A DNA stretch of 64,000 bases from Rhizopus arrhizus (GCA_024220505.1 JAKZZE010000021.1:620001-684000); one strand, 5' to 3'; positions 1 to 12,165 are shown, numbered from the stretch's first letter. The notes: generated from the letters alone by a model not told the origin. Program-made: numbers and translations.

Positions 1-610
1 TTGACTTTTTTTTGTTTCCATTTTATTGTGCTAAATGTGAAAAATCTCTTATTCAAAAGTAAGTACTTTTAGTCTTACCGGTAATATAGTTCCCGTAGGG
101 AGCATGCAGTGTAAGCAGCTCGGCCTGTAGACGAACATCATCTAGGAACTACCATTCTTGGACTCGTCAGTAGTCGAACGTCACTGTTACTAAATCAATA
201 TTTCCGGAATATTGGTTTGGGTTCTGTATGTGGAAAGCTTGGTCATGTAGGCGAACATCATCTTTGGGCTCAATCCAAAGACGCGATTTGTAGTTAAACG
301 TCCTTGTTACTGGATCATTGGAAACATTGGTCTGGGCTCCTTCTTTACAACATTATGGATTGTTTTACTGATACTTTTTTTTAGATTTTTAGATACCTAC
401 TTAACAATCTGGCAGCTGCGTTATCCACCTAGAGCTTTATTATCTTGGCTCCGTAAATCAACTTTAGCAAAATGTATGAAATATGAATCAATATGTTACT
501 AGGGATTCCAAGCTACTGCTATATTGGATCGTCCAACACGATATTTTTCCATTCATAGGAGTAATACTGACAAATAAGAAGCCACTTAATGTTTCCTCGT
601 GTAAAAAGAA
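1..610. other. Flank with a diverged tandem duplication
   Basis: No gene is recognised. Positions about 112-226 and 234-342 are two diverged copies of the same roughly 110-bp unit; both contain GAACATCATCT and a closing TTGG-T-TGGG-TC block. A 66-codon open frame at 483-683 runs into the transposon that begins at 613. It could be a fragment of something disrupted, but it matches nothing I know. Confidence 0.4.
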
Positions 611-966
611 TAACGTGCCACCAAGCTTAAACCTGAAAATTTTTTTGACAATTTTCAAATGCTATAAACTTTTCCACAAATAATCCAACAATAAAACAAA
701 GCCATAACAATTATTATATAAACCTTTCTGAACATTTCTTATGGATTAGATTGTTAATATTTTTAATAATATTTTCTTTTTATATCATTTGAAAACATGC
801 GGTATTTCAAAATTTTAGCTGGTAGTCCTTAGGGAAGACATATATTGAAACAAATTTTTTTAATACCGTATGGTAGAGGACAGATAAACATAACAGTCAC
901 ATATTACGTAATCAATATGAGAGAGCTCGTATTATAACATACAGTGGGTGGACTAATTGTCCCAGT

Positions 967-1426
967 TGTTGTAAACATAGTTATTTTCTATATGATATCA
1001 GTTGTATTAAACTAAATAACGATACACAAAAAGATTAAACTATGATTGAACAATTTCACACTTTTCCAAATTTAGAACAATAAGATCAATATCTGTCATC
1101 CTAGAGAGTCTAATCAATTGTCAACCCCAAAAGTAATTAGATCAAAGTTAATTGACTGGTTATTATTTCTATTGTTCAATTTCAGATGCATATATTAGAA
1201 CATCGACAAGCTTTAGCTTAATCATTGGTTCTTCAGCACGACATCGTGACCGAGTCTATATCTTTTATATCTACGCTCACAAAGAATATAAATAGATGCC
1301 AACTTTTTATCCATAAAGCGAGGCCTTTCGCAATATAAAGAAATCTGCAATAAAGAAGGATTTTAATTTTATATTGCTGCTATTGTTTTTTTGTTTAATT
1401 TTTTATTTAATCTTGCGATTAAAACA
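967..1426 (+). repeat. Solo LTR, family Y, copy 1
   Basis: This 460-bp insert begins TGTTGTAAAC, ends ATTAAAACA and is flanked by the 5-bp duplication CCAGT (962-966, 1427-1431). TG...CA ends with a 5-bp TSD are the signature of LTR retrotransposon integration. It contains a TATAAATA box and a downstream AATAAAG poly(A) signal in the same orientation. No internal region or second LTR follows, so it is a solo LTR. Copy 2 (13933-14392) has the same length and is nearly identical, which suggests recent activity. It splits the left inverted repeat of Tc1-like element A after its 25th base. Confidence 0.9.
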
Positions 1427-1822
1427 CCAGTGTTTCAACTTTTTTTTACTTTTGACACTGTAACTCGACCAATTCTTAGGCTATACCATTAGTCTTATAC
1501 TCCTTAGAAAGGTCACACTTCGTGCTACAAAATATCAAAGAACCGTTGCTCGGAGATTACACAGTCTGAGTTAATCAGCAATAGAAAAAAAAACACCGCA
1601 CTGGGACAATTTTTCCGCTACCTGCTTATTTTGCAATGTGTTCTAAACATCGCCTACTTATCGATCATAAATCACCGGAACTAATATACCAGTCTTATAT
1701 ATGATAATATATGACTCATATCTTTAATTTAAAGTATAAATAGCTTCACATTATCCTTTTTTTGTTACAATATTCTTAGTCTCTTTCTATACTGCACTTC
1801 TTACGACTTTGTCCTGCATCAA

Positions 1823-2853
1823 ATGACTCTTACTATAAGCAAATCTGTTCAAAAACAAATCCAAATGTTTTTGGCTAGCAACATAACATATGAACAAGTT
1901 ATGGAACGCATTCCCGGATTGAAAAAGTCAACTTTAGGTAGGTATGCGAACAAGTTTTTTCCAAATCGAATGAAGGCAACCCCTGGTAGAAGAGCAACTA
2001 TTGGTGAAACTACCAAGTCATACATCCGTATACAAATAATAAAGGAAGAATTCAGGACAGCCAAAGCAGTATATCAATATCTGAGTGGTTTGGTGTATGC
2101 TATTAGTTATTTTAGAGTCTTGAAGCTTCTTGAAAGTATGAACTTCAGAGCTAAAATCAAAGCGAAGAAGCCTCTGCCAGTAAACAGCACAAGGAACGAC
2201 ATTTAGCATGGGCTATGGCCCACAAAGACTGGACAACCGATGACTGGAGGCGTATGGTGTTTAGTGATGAGACTAAAGTCAATGTTTTCGGATCAGACGG
2301 TTGCAAGTACTACTGGAGTCGACCAGAGGATGTATTGCAGCCTCATCACTTAGATCTTACAGTTAAAGGTAGCCAAGAAAGTGTCATGGTATGGGGTTGT
2401 ATTACTTATGATGGCCCTGGGTATGCTTGTTGGATATATGACGGAACTATGAAAGCTGTGGATTATGTAAATAACTTGGAAACTACACTTATGGACAGCC
2501 TAAAGTACTATAGATACAATCCTGAGGATATGTGCTTTCAACAAGATAAGGATCCTGAGCACACTTCGAAGCTTGCTAAGCAATGGTTTGTGCATAATAA
2601 CTTCAAGGGTGATCATATCTTTAGCTGACCAGCCCAAAGTATCGATTTAAACCTTATTGAACACGTATGGCATCACCTTAAACTCAAGCTGAGTGTATAT
2701 GACACTAAGACTAAAGGAGTACATGAGTTATGGGAAAAAATAGAAAAAGAATGGAATACTTTTACAGTGGATGACTGTAGAAGATATATAGATAGCATGC
2801 CGGATCGTTGTAAAGCACTTATTAATGCTAAAGGGGGACATACCCGTTATTAA
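1823..2853 (+). pseudogene. Tc1-like transposase of element A (frameshift plus stop)
   Basis: The frame starts at 1823 with an N-terminal helix-turn-helix region (KSTLGRYANK), then shifts near 2190, and continues from about 2195 through AWAMAHKDW. Catalytic signatures are visible: the first Asp in FSDETKVNVFG, the second in QQDKDPEHTSK (normally QDNDPKHT), and the Glu in LNLIEHVW. An in-frame TGA near 2626 replaces the Trp expected before PAQS. The product ends with GGHTRY at 2853. Full length would be about 340 residues, normal for Tc1. The two lesions make it inactive as it stands. It lies centrally between the inverted repeats of its element. Confidence 0.88.
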
Positions 2854-3116
2854 ATGAAATTTACGTTCAAGCGGAAAAATTGTCCCAGTGCGGTGTTTTT
2901 TTTCTATTGCTGATTAACTCAGACTATATAATCTCCGAACTCTGGCTCTTTGATATTATGTAGCACAAAGTGCGACCTTTCTAATGAGCATAAAACTAGT
3001 CACATAGCCTAAGAATTGGTCGAGTTACAGTGTCAAAAGTAAAAAAAGTTGAAACACTGGGACAATTAGTCCACCCACTGTAGGTGCCTCTTCTCCCTTA
3101 TTCATACTCTAAAACT

Positions 3117-5194
3117 ATGCCTCCACTTAACGCTAGAAAACGAGCTTATCTTAAAAACATAGAAATGAGACGAACCAATTTGTCCCTCATTTAAATGATC
3201 AAGACTGGGACATGAGCGATTCTGAGCTTATAGAATTAAGCAACATAACTGAAATGCGTAATGCTGATCCTACAATCAGCATGTCAATCAACAATGTTTT
3301 GCTTGATAATAATGTAAAGCGAAACAGACCTTTGTCGTATTCGAAAACCTCTAGGTCAACACGCTGGAGACGAGAAAAAGAAGCTAAATCTGTTAATGAT
3401 AAGGGCAAACTCGAGAGTTTTGGATTTGTATCTATTGCCCCTGTTGTAGAAGCCAGTTCTCCCATATTGTCAAAGAATGAAATACAACTTTTGAGAATCC
3501 AAGAAATACTTCCAAAACTTCAAATGTATGTGAAACCTGTGATGAACTCGAAGGATAAAGAAAACACGATCGAGAGATACAGTTTTATGTAATACTCTTC
3601 GATTTATACTTACTTTATTAAGAGAATTGAGGGTATTCCTATTACTTTGGCTTCTCGTGAGGCAGCTAGAATTCATTGGGCAGATAACAACGTTGCGTAT
3701 CGTGCCATGACTATCGTAAAATGGGCTAAAGAATATTTGAGTCAAGGGGTGTTATCGAGACATCGACAAGGTGTTCATTCAAAAAGAAAGTCTTTTCTTA
3801 ATGATGCCGATATCAAGGAAATGGTTCTCGAAGAAATACGTAGAATGAAGCCTGCTGAACGTTCCTTGGTTACTATTAAAAAATTCATTGATGAAGTAGT
3901 TATCCCATCCAAATTGGGCGTAATAATGCAACCTGTTCCTGAAAGCACGCTCAGTAACTATCTCCATGAATGGGGTTATGTCTATAGAAAGAACAAAAAA
4001 ACCATTTACTTCGATGGTCACGAACGCGAAGATGTGGTCGAGTATAGAAGCGTTTGGTCGAAGAGGATGCTCGAATATATGGAAAAAATGGATTTTTACT
4101 CTGGAGAAACTGAGGAAGATGTATTGGAGCCAAATGCATTACCAGAAGGCGAGAGAAAGTGCGTGTTCGTTACGCACGATGAAAGTACTTTCTACGCAAA
4201 TGATGGTAAGAACGATATGTGGTTAGCTGATGGAGAAAATTACATCAGAAAAAAGGGTCCTGGGCTATCTATCATGGTGAGTGAGTTTCAATGCCCTTGC
4301 CATGGAACAATGAAGATTCAAAAGTGGTCTTCAAGAAAGCTGTTCAAGGCAGGTACTGCAAGAGATGGATGGTGGACTTCAAAACACATGGTTGAGCAGT
4401 TAAAAGAAGATGCAATCGGCCTTTTCGAAGCACTTCACCCCAATTGTGTAGCTGTTTTTCTCTTTGATAACAGCTCCAATCATGGTGCTTTTGCTGATGA
4501 TGCTTTGGTCGCCAGCCGAATGACTCTCAATGAAAAGCCTTGGCCATTGAGTGAGAAATTCCAGTTCCGAGATACTGTATATATCTCAAGATCCACAGGT
4601 ATGGAGGAAGTCCAGTCCTTCTACTATGAAAAAGAGATCAAGAAAAGGGATAAGAAGGGAAACTTGAAAACAAAAAAAGTACGTTATTTCAAGGGAATAA
4701 GAAAAATTTTGGAGGAAAGAAGTCTATGGATTGGACATGATCTGGAAGGCAAGAAATGGAAGTTACATTGTGGGGCTCCAGATAGAGTTAATCCAATTTG
4801 CTGCGCTCTCCATTTTTTAGAGAATTGCCCTGATTTTAAAAATCAAAAGTCTGCTTTGGAGGAGGTGATCATAAACTCTGGACACGTTTTTGAGCTGTAT
4901 CCTAAATACCATTGCGAATGTAATTGGATCGAAATGTACTGGGGTGCAGCAAAAAGAGAAGCTCGCTTGAAATGCGATTACTCCTTTAAGTCTCTTGAGG
5001 AAAATATCGATTTATTTTTGGATAAAGCCGGCGATTTAACACATATACGTAGGTATTTTAGGAGATCAATGGACTTTATTGAAGCTTATAATCGATGTAC
5101 TGATGTCAGAGAAGTTGTTCAAGAGGTGAAAAAGTTTGTCGAGAAAAAGTATTTGTCTCACAGAAAAGTCAGAGTGCCTTCAGGTTTGGTATAG
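3117..5194 (+). pseudogene. DDE transposase with a very long second-Asp-to-Glu spacer
   Basis: The likely start is ATG 3117 (MPPLNARKRAYL). The frame shifts near 3180, reopens at 3194-3589, meets a TAA at 3590-3592 and then runs open in the same frame to 5194. The long C-terminal part carries an Asp in THDESTFYAND, an Asp in FLFDNSSNHGAF and a Glu in CNWIEMYWGAAKRE. The last two are separated by roughly 170 residues, far more than the 34-35 of Tc1/mariner; the spacer includes a Lys/Arg-rich segment. I recognise this motif set from fungal 'DDE superfamily endonuclease' proteins, a relative of IS630. The N-terminal third is not recognised. The stop at 3590 could lie in a very short intron, but 34-36 bp would be unusual. 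Confidence 0.78.
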
Positions 5195-5398
5195 TTAACA
5201 ATAAATATCATTAAAACTAGGCTTTTTTTCTAAGAAAAAAACGTCATTAAGTCCCTCTAATTTCAGGAAATAAGCAATGTCTACACTAAATGTCATGAGA
5301 TGTCCAAAAAAAAAAAATACACCTCATGTCCACGATGTCAAAAAAAAAAAATTGAAACAAAATTAAAATTTTTCAGGTTTAAGCTTGGTGGCACGTTA

Positions 5399-5668
5399 CT
5401 AATTTGTATTTTCAATCCTTAAATAAAACTTAATTCTAAAAATTTTGTAACATTTATAATCTTAAGTAAAATTTCAGTTTTCTGATTTATATGAAATTAT
5501 TTCAATAATTCATGAGAAGCATGTAATAGACATGAATCTGTTCAATGTTGACGATTAATTAATCGAAAACTAAATAAAAATATGTTGTATAGTTGATGAC
5601 CCCCTCTGGCTTATTTCGTGCACTACTGCCGTTATAATTATCAGTAAAAGGCTGCGCCGCAGATGGAT
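5399..5668. other. No gene seen
   Basis: AT-rich sequence between the transposon end and the TSD of solo LTR Z1. I see no open frame of note and no repeat boundary. Confidence 0.4.
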
Positions 5669-5673
5669 AAAGT

Positions 5674-6388
5674 TGTTGTAGAACAGCGTCTGATCATAAC
5701 GGACATTGAATAATCACAACTAAAAGTATATTAAAATTGGTAAAAGTCAGTCCACCGGACTATAAACGAAATAGAAAAACCAAAAACACTGTAGGACAGA
5801 AATCGATTTCAAAAAAGATTTAAACCAATAAAAACCGGTGGTCATAAACGACCTCCCTTACAAAAAAAAAAAAATTGGTAAAAGATAATAGTTTAAATCT
5901 TTATCAAATAAAATATAATCTTCTTCTTTTTATATAAAACTATCACTATTAGATTCATCCTATAAATTAAGCATGAATAATAAATAAGTCATGACCTTTA
6001 CTATTCATCATTTCTGTAAATGAATAATAATGGATCAGGTACCTAGTCAACTTTGATCTGACTGGAGGCATTTCATATAAATATATCTTTCCTCTCAATG
6101 AAGACGAGACAATTCTCCCAGATCAGTTAAAGAACAATAAGATCTATAAAAACAACGAATTAAAATTTTTCATAATCGATTCAGTGATCATTCTTCAATC
6201 AAACATGTCAATTATTGGATCTACGCTCATAACTATTCATTTATCCGCCAACTGATAGAAGAATATAAATAGTAGACTTTGTAATGATTTCTTTTTAACA
6301 ATTAAGATTGTCTTAAATAAAGTTCAGTCTCAAAAAGTATTCTTTGGTTTTTATTCCTATCTTTAAGTTACTTTACCAGAACATAACA
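5674..6388 (+). repeat. Solo LTR, family Z, copy 1
   Basis: A 715-bp insert starting TGTTGTAGAACAGC and ending AGAACATAACA, flanked by AAAGT on both sides (5669-5673, 6389-6393). It holds a TATAAATAG box near 6265 and an AATAAAG signal near 6316, in the order expected of an LTR transcribed on the plus strand. No coding region or second LTR of the same orientation is in the window, so it is a solo LTR. The second Z copy (20228-22699) lies in the opposite orientation. Confidence 0.9.
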
Positions 6389-6393
6389 AAAGT

Positions 6394-6646
6394 TAAACAA
6401 AATTTTCATAGCAGTTGTGTCGTATTTACCTCATTAAATACTTATTATTCGTATGAGATTACTCAGATCTTATATAAGAAATAACAAGTACTGAATACAT
6501 AACATTACTTATTACATATTCCTTAAAGCTCATATACTATGTTTATATTCTTCAAGCTCAATACTAAAATTGACCTTGAACTCACTTCGGTCCCTGAATA
6601 ATTTTATTTCCTATATAAAGGAGCAGTTTGATTAAATGGGTTCTCT
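6394..6646 (+). other. LINE target flank with LTR-like signals
   Basis: This stretch runs from the Z1 duplication to the LINE. It includes a CTATATAAAGG box near 6612, and the continuation right of the LINE has AATAAAGAG near 19470. TATA followed by poly(A) signal about 70 bp later, once the LINE is removed, is typical of an LTR. I cannot find its ends. Positions 6633-6646 (TAAATGGGTTCTCT) are the left copy of the LINE target-site duplication. Confidence 0.35.
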
Positions 6647-8009
6647 ATGGTTCTTCCCGACAATAATAATTTTGATCAGAACAGTGGCTTAGCCGAGCCA
6701 CCCTCTTTGACATCTAAGGCAACATTGTCTACATCCTCTTCAACCAAGCGATCTTGGGCACAGGTGGTGACCAAAAACCGTAAATCACTTCTACTTTCTT
6801 CGACAACAACTTCTTCAACATCTGCATCCGACGCAATTAACATGAAAGGATTAGCAGTTTCTAAGACGAGTATCTGGCGCCCTGGCCATGGTCCAGGCAG
6901 TGTATTTGTCGACATGACTGGACGAAAAGAATCCAAAGTTGAATTTTTAAGCTTAATTGCTAAACAGTACCCCTCTAGAGTGGGTGTTATCACTCAACAA
7001 GTGGGTTCTATGAAGTTTGCTGAGATTAATTTTGATCCCGATGATACAGCTTTGAATGACTTTTTAACCAATGGTATTAAGTTTGCCGATAATTCAATCA
7101 TCATTCCATGCAGGACACTTGATAGCCAGATGGAAGTGATCCGTCTTCGTCTTTCAAATTTACCTTTTATGGGCGAAAGTGCTTTATTAGAAGGTTTACA
7201 AAAAAGCTTAAAAGTTTATGGAGAAATTCTTGATGTCGGGATCCTGTTAGAACCTACTACCCGTACTTATATGTGTACCGGTTATGCGGTTCTTAATGTT
7301 TCTGCTCAACATACTAAGTTTAAACAATTGACACATCTCATCCCTTGGGATGAAAAGCGTGAACAAGGTTTTTACGCAGTTTGGAACCAAATGCCTCATT
7401 ATTGTCGTTATTGTCATGAGGAAGGGCATGTGGTAGTGGACTGTCCTAAGCGTCGTGCTAGAGCCTCCTGTTGGAATTGTGGTATTGATGGTCATATAGC
7501 TGCTTCATGTGCTCGTGATAAACCATCTAAGCGAGCTCGTAAACGACCAGAAACTAATGTTGCTATTCAACCATCTGTTGAAGAGGCTTCTACTTTATTC
7601 GCCACCACCGAATATCCCGAAACTACGGACGCACCCACGATAGACATAGATACTTGCCCCAATGTCGAAAATCAAGTTCATCCCGATGAGGCCCTCCCTC
7701 ACAATCCACCAGTTGTACTTCCCACTCCTATTATAACTAGTCCATCTTCCACTACGGTATCTCCTGGCAAGACAGGGCCCAAGCGTAGTCGGCCGCATGC
7801 TGCACAAAAGCCTTACTGTTAAGGATACATAAGATTATAGTCACTTTATTTTAGTAAAAGGAATCAAATATGATCCTGAATAATATGTTGACATAACTTG
7901 GAATCATTTATAACGTTATTCCCAACACAGATCAATAAAATACTTTGATTAGATTTTTATATTAAGCTTTATTCATATTAACTTCACATAGTCAAATAAG
8001 ATGACATGG

Positions 8010-11000
8010 TGAGATGTTTGGTACTTATAATATGAAAAACAGTAAGAAGTCAATAGCTAACAACTACTATTTATTAAGTAAGAAAAAGGAGGGGAACTAA
8101 TATCACTACGGCGCAAAAAATCTCCGCATAACACTCATTGTAGGCGCGGATTAATAAAATAAAGATGCTAAAAATGTCGAATTTAGCATAATTTAGAATA
8201 AAATTGGAATAACATTGGAGTAAAACATGATGCTACATGAACTCTCATACGCTTTCACATAACAATTTAATTGGATGAGGCAAAATTGGAGTAAAATGGA
8301 GTAAAATGGAGTAAAATTGGTCTAAAGTATAACAATTTAATTGGACGAGGCAGACATTAGCTGTTCTGTATATAAGCAGAGTATGGCTATGTTTAATCAA
8401 TTATGTCCAGTAAAATAGGTAGGTTTATTATTGTATAGGGCAGTATAAATGGACAAATTTAAATGATTTAATAATACGATGCTTTATTTATTTTATTATA
8501 TTATTCATTTGAATAAAAAAAAAAAGTAATAACAAAAAAAAAGTAATAGCAAAAAAAAAAAAATAATAAAAGAAAAAGAATAATAAAAGAAAAAGAATAA
8601 TAAAAGAAAAGGAATAATAAAAAAAAAGGAATACAGAATGAACAGATCCAATATAATCGTACGTCATTACTTACCTGTCCTCGACAATATTCAATGCAAC
8701 CCATTTAGCAGATTTAATTACTTTCAACAATCTACATTGCAATCTACATTCAACAGAGTAATTAATATTTAAACATATGCAATTTTATTTCTATTTACCA
8801 AAATTGTTTTCCTTTTTTTTTTTTATCACATGATGGATAATTGTCTTATACAACCATTGTTACTTTTCCTCAAGTCCGTGCGCCTATGCTTTATTGGGTT
8901 TCATAATACTCTATCATCATTGCTGTTATCGTTAATATCATTACAGTTGCTTCATACAAAATCCACATTGCAAAATAAAACAAAGTATTAAAATCTAATA
9001 AATAAAAAACATCAGTTAAGAAAAAAGTAACAAGCAAACAAATTATACCTTTTGTCTTGTTCAAACATACTATCTATACAATATGATGTTGGTTAAGGTT
9101 CAATCTATCTGAAGCAACATAGAGTATAATTTTACCTAATATCAACAGCATACACAATATGAAACAACACACCAAGCATAGTATACAAAAGCAGAGGATG
9201 AATAGTTGCGACAAACTGGTCTACAGCATGATAGAGTATTGATTATACAGCTAGGTTGCACACTACAGATAGAGTCAGTAAAGTGTCAAGGTAAGGAGCG
9301 GAAAGAAATACAAATAAAGATATGAAGAAGAGCAAGGGTTGTTGCATGTTGTAATGTAGCCATAACTAAGTTTTCTTTAATTAGTGAACCATTCGTTAAA
9401 AACATCTTGTTTGACTAAAGCTCTCGCAATATTTGAAGTAAAAGAATACTAGAGCTTACTATAAGCAAAGATAAAAAGAAATGGTTAAAAGGAATACAAC
9501 ATTCAACAACTTCATACCCATGCAACATAATAATTGTTTTTTTTTTTTCATTTGTAATGCGTTGACTGTTTGAGCTGATTTAGTTTTAGCTATTTTGTTT
9601 TCAAAACATGGTGCATATCAGCAATAACAAAAAGTATCAAAAACTGTTAACAAAGTAGAGTAATAATGAATATACGAAAAGAAAAAAAAAAAAAAAAAAA
9701 AAAAGAAAAGAGCCATAAAAATAAAATAAAATAAAATAATGCTTTAAAATCCATGCAAGTTTATTTCATATAATTAACGTCATAGGACCAATGGCATTGA
9801 AGAATAATAACTAAGCTATATAAAAAAGTACCAACATTACCATCATGGAGATCTAGTCATGATAAGACAATTCTAAACGACATTTAACAAACAATAGTAG
9901 AATTTATTTAACAAAAGATAAAACAATAAAAAGAAAAAGAAACAATTATATTCTTCTCTTTTTATTTTGACGACGAGAAGTAGGACGAGTGCCAGAACGG
10001 GTGGTAGACATAATGGTATGCTTTCCGATCTTTAATGCCTTTTTCTTCATTTCATTTATGTAGCCTTCTTTTTTTTTATTTTTTTATGCTTTTATGCCTA
10101 TGTCTATGATTTAATAACTTCTTTTTCCACGTTTCTTTTTTTTTTTTTAATTACCATCAAAACTCCATCCAAAATATATATCTAATCTTCTCTTATGTAT
10201 TGCTGTATTCACGTAAATCACTTTTCGACTATAATCCAAATAAATTCTATGCATATGTTTCTATGCTTAAAACCTTTTACAAGAAACTATTTTTATACGT
10301 TTTGTAGCTGTAATAAAAAAAATCGTTTTAAGAGTTTTTAAACAAAGCTTCAGGTTTTGTATCTGTTAACAAGTTGCACTGCAAAATGATATGTTATTTG
10401 ACACCTTCCATTATCTCTACAGTGTTACGTTGTTGTTAAAGGGATTTATAGCCTTATATCCAATATGCTAATCAAAATAAGATTTTTTTCATTATGAGTG
10501 CTGAACTTGTATTTTTTTTTTTTTTTTTTTTTTTCTACCAAATAAAGACTTTTTTTCTACTAAATATTTCATAAAGCATAGGACTAAACGGAATGTAGCT
10601 CATATACTATAAACATACATTAGATGCAATGTATATCAACAAACGATCACTATTTACCTTAAAAAAAAGCTAATTCTTGTTAAATAATTGTAAAAACTAG
10701 ATTAAGGTACAAGATAAATAATAACAGTTTAATTGTTAGCAAGTGTTTAGAATAGTAAAAATAATTACGAGCCGTAAGAATTTCGTAGCAGGATTACATG
10801 AAGAAAGAAAAGAAGTACAATCGGAAGTTTCTTGTACTTTTTGAAACGCTTGTAAGTTATAACGACGTCATCCTAGAGCATTTGCAAACTCGTTTTTTTT
10901 TTTTTTATTACAATTATTTTTGAAATTCGGTTTATTTTAATTCATGATTACAACAATTATTAGTAGTCAAACAGATTGAATTCCTTTGGCTTCAATTAAA

Positions 11001-12165
11001 CTGACTATAACAGAGAAAAAGTATAATAACAAAGGTCAACCTACTCAAATCAATATTTTTACCCAATGAAGAAGTAATTTATAAACAAATTACTTTATTG
11101 TATATGGTCTGAATTTGATAATAGTTTATACAACTCTTTTTTATATCTATTACGCATTTATATTCTTCAGTTTATTCCTCCATATTTAATACAAAAAAAT
11201 AAAGATTCACAACTATGACAAATTACTCTCAGTTCAATTAACATAAAAAGTTTGTAATGTAACTCGACTAGTAAAAGTATAATGAAGCAGTACTACAATT
11301 GGATACAAAGAAAAGTTACAGCAATTAAAGCATATCTTGTTTAAATTTGCTAAAATAAATAGAACTAACGGTACAGGCGCATTACTGACTTTTTGCCATA
11401 ATGTTTACATGTCTTCTTTTTTACATTTTAAGTTTTCATTAAAAACATATCAGCTAGAGCACAAGATGTGGAAGTGGTTTAAGATACGACAATTGACAGA
11501 GGCATAAAAAAACGTAAGCTTTGTTCTTTTTTTTTATATTTTTGGCAGTAATGGAGTTATAAGTTATCTCTTTCTTTGTTGTTGCAAATTATCTATTTTA
11601 AAAACAACCACAAAATATAGTTCAAGAAAGAAACAAAAAAGAGAGTCGCAGAACATTTTTTTTTTAAAAAAATAAAAAATTGTACACAATCTACTTTCTT
11701 TGTAATTGCTTAAAAAACTAATGAAAAGGAATCTTTTTTTACGACCATTACAATCATAATGCAGAAAAATGCAAGTTGTGTAATATCGGTTCGTTACGTC
11801 TTTTAACAGCAAAACTCAGGTTTTATATAGTTTAAAAAGTGATTTTGCCAAGTAGATCCAGCCCATTTCAATATTTACCTGCAAAAAAAAAAAAAAAAGT
11901 GGAGCAATAAAAATGAATGGAGCATTTAAAAAAAAAATGCGGAGAACAACCAAAAAATAAACTCAAAAATACACCAGAAGCGCTGTAAAAAAATGCTGCA
12001 ACGAGTATTCGTATCCTTCAAGCAGGATTCTTTGCGCCGTAGTGATAATTTAGAATGAACCCTGGATTATATTGTCTGACTATTAATTATATAGTCTGAC
12101 GTAGGCTTGACTGAGATCAATCATAAAATAATAAATAAAGACATCATTAATGACCAAACACGACA
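8010..12165 (+). repeat. Short LTR-like insert W inside LTR X1, split by a 3.9-kb element
   Basis: The insert begins TGAGATGTTTGG, ends AACACGACA and is flanked by CATGG (8005-8009, 12166-12170). The uninterrupted X copy at 18098-18757 reads straight across this point, so the boundaries are firm. Only about 90 bp on the left and 120 bp on the right belong to W, because an inverted-repeat element occupies 8103-12045. Thus W is about 210 bp with TG...CA ends and a 5-bp duplication, most simply a short solo LTR. Strand is arbitrary because I see no clear TATA/poly(A) pair. Confidence 0.75.
8103..12045. mobile_element. Non-coding 3.9-kb element with CACTACGGCGCAAA inverted ends
   Basis: The outer ends are inverted: CACTACGGCGCAAAAAATC at 8103 and its counterpart ending at 12045, with a few more matching bases outside (ATCAC...GTGAT). 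Depending on where the end is drawn the duplication is AT or AAT, so the superfamily is uncertain; the CACTA start is suggestive of EnSpm/CACTA but not proof. The interior is very A/T-rich with many homopolymer runs. The only coding hint is a 21-codon basic ORF (minus, 10011-9946: MSTTRSGTRPTSRRQ then KKRR). No transposase is visible, so it would be non-autonomous. It also contains a GGAGTAAAATGGAGTAAAAT short tandem array near 8290. Confidence 0.6.

Larger units (their letters stand above)
942..3080 (+). mobile_element. Tc1-like transposon A, nested in the 613-5396 element
   Basis: The ends read CAGTGGGTGGACTAATTGTC and its inverse, flanked by TA (940-941 and 3081-3082). Once the solo LTR at 967-1426 is ignored, the inverted repeats are about 210 bp (left 942-1618, right 2871-3080) and the element is about 1.67 kb. 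Each repeat carries the GGGACAATT core twice, at its outer and its inner end. This resembles the IR/DR doublet binding sites of some Tc1 elements. It contains one broken transposase gene. It sits upstream of the host element's transposase start, so it did not cut that coding sequence. Confidence 0.92.
613..5396 (+). mobile_element. DDE DNA transposon with 27-bp inverted ends and TA duplication
   Basis: The ends are inverted copies starting ACGTGCCACCAAGCTTAAAC, matching for about 27 bp, and TA lies directly outside both (611-612, 5397-5398). TA targeting fits the IS630/Tc1/mariner superfamily. Without the nested Tc1-like element (942-3080) the transposon is about 2.6 kb and holds one transposase gene on the plus strand (3117-5194). 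The end repeats are much shorter than those of the other TA-targeting elements here (about 160-250 bp), so this is a separate lineage. It is probably immobile because its transposase frame is broken. Confidence 0.88.

Noticed and set aside
3588..3623. A short intron removing the TAA at 3590
   Set aside because: GT...AG ends exist but the intron would be 34-36 bp, shorter than all others here; a nonsense mutation is simpler, especially as a frameshift lies nearby.
8501..8704. Minus-strand frame rich in Phe/Tyr
   Set aside because: Translation of an A-rich low-complexity tract in the non-coding element.
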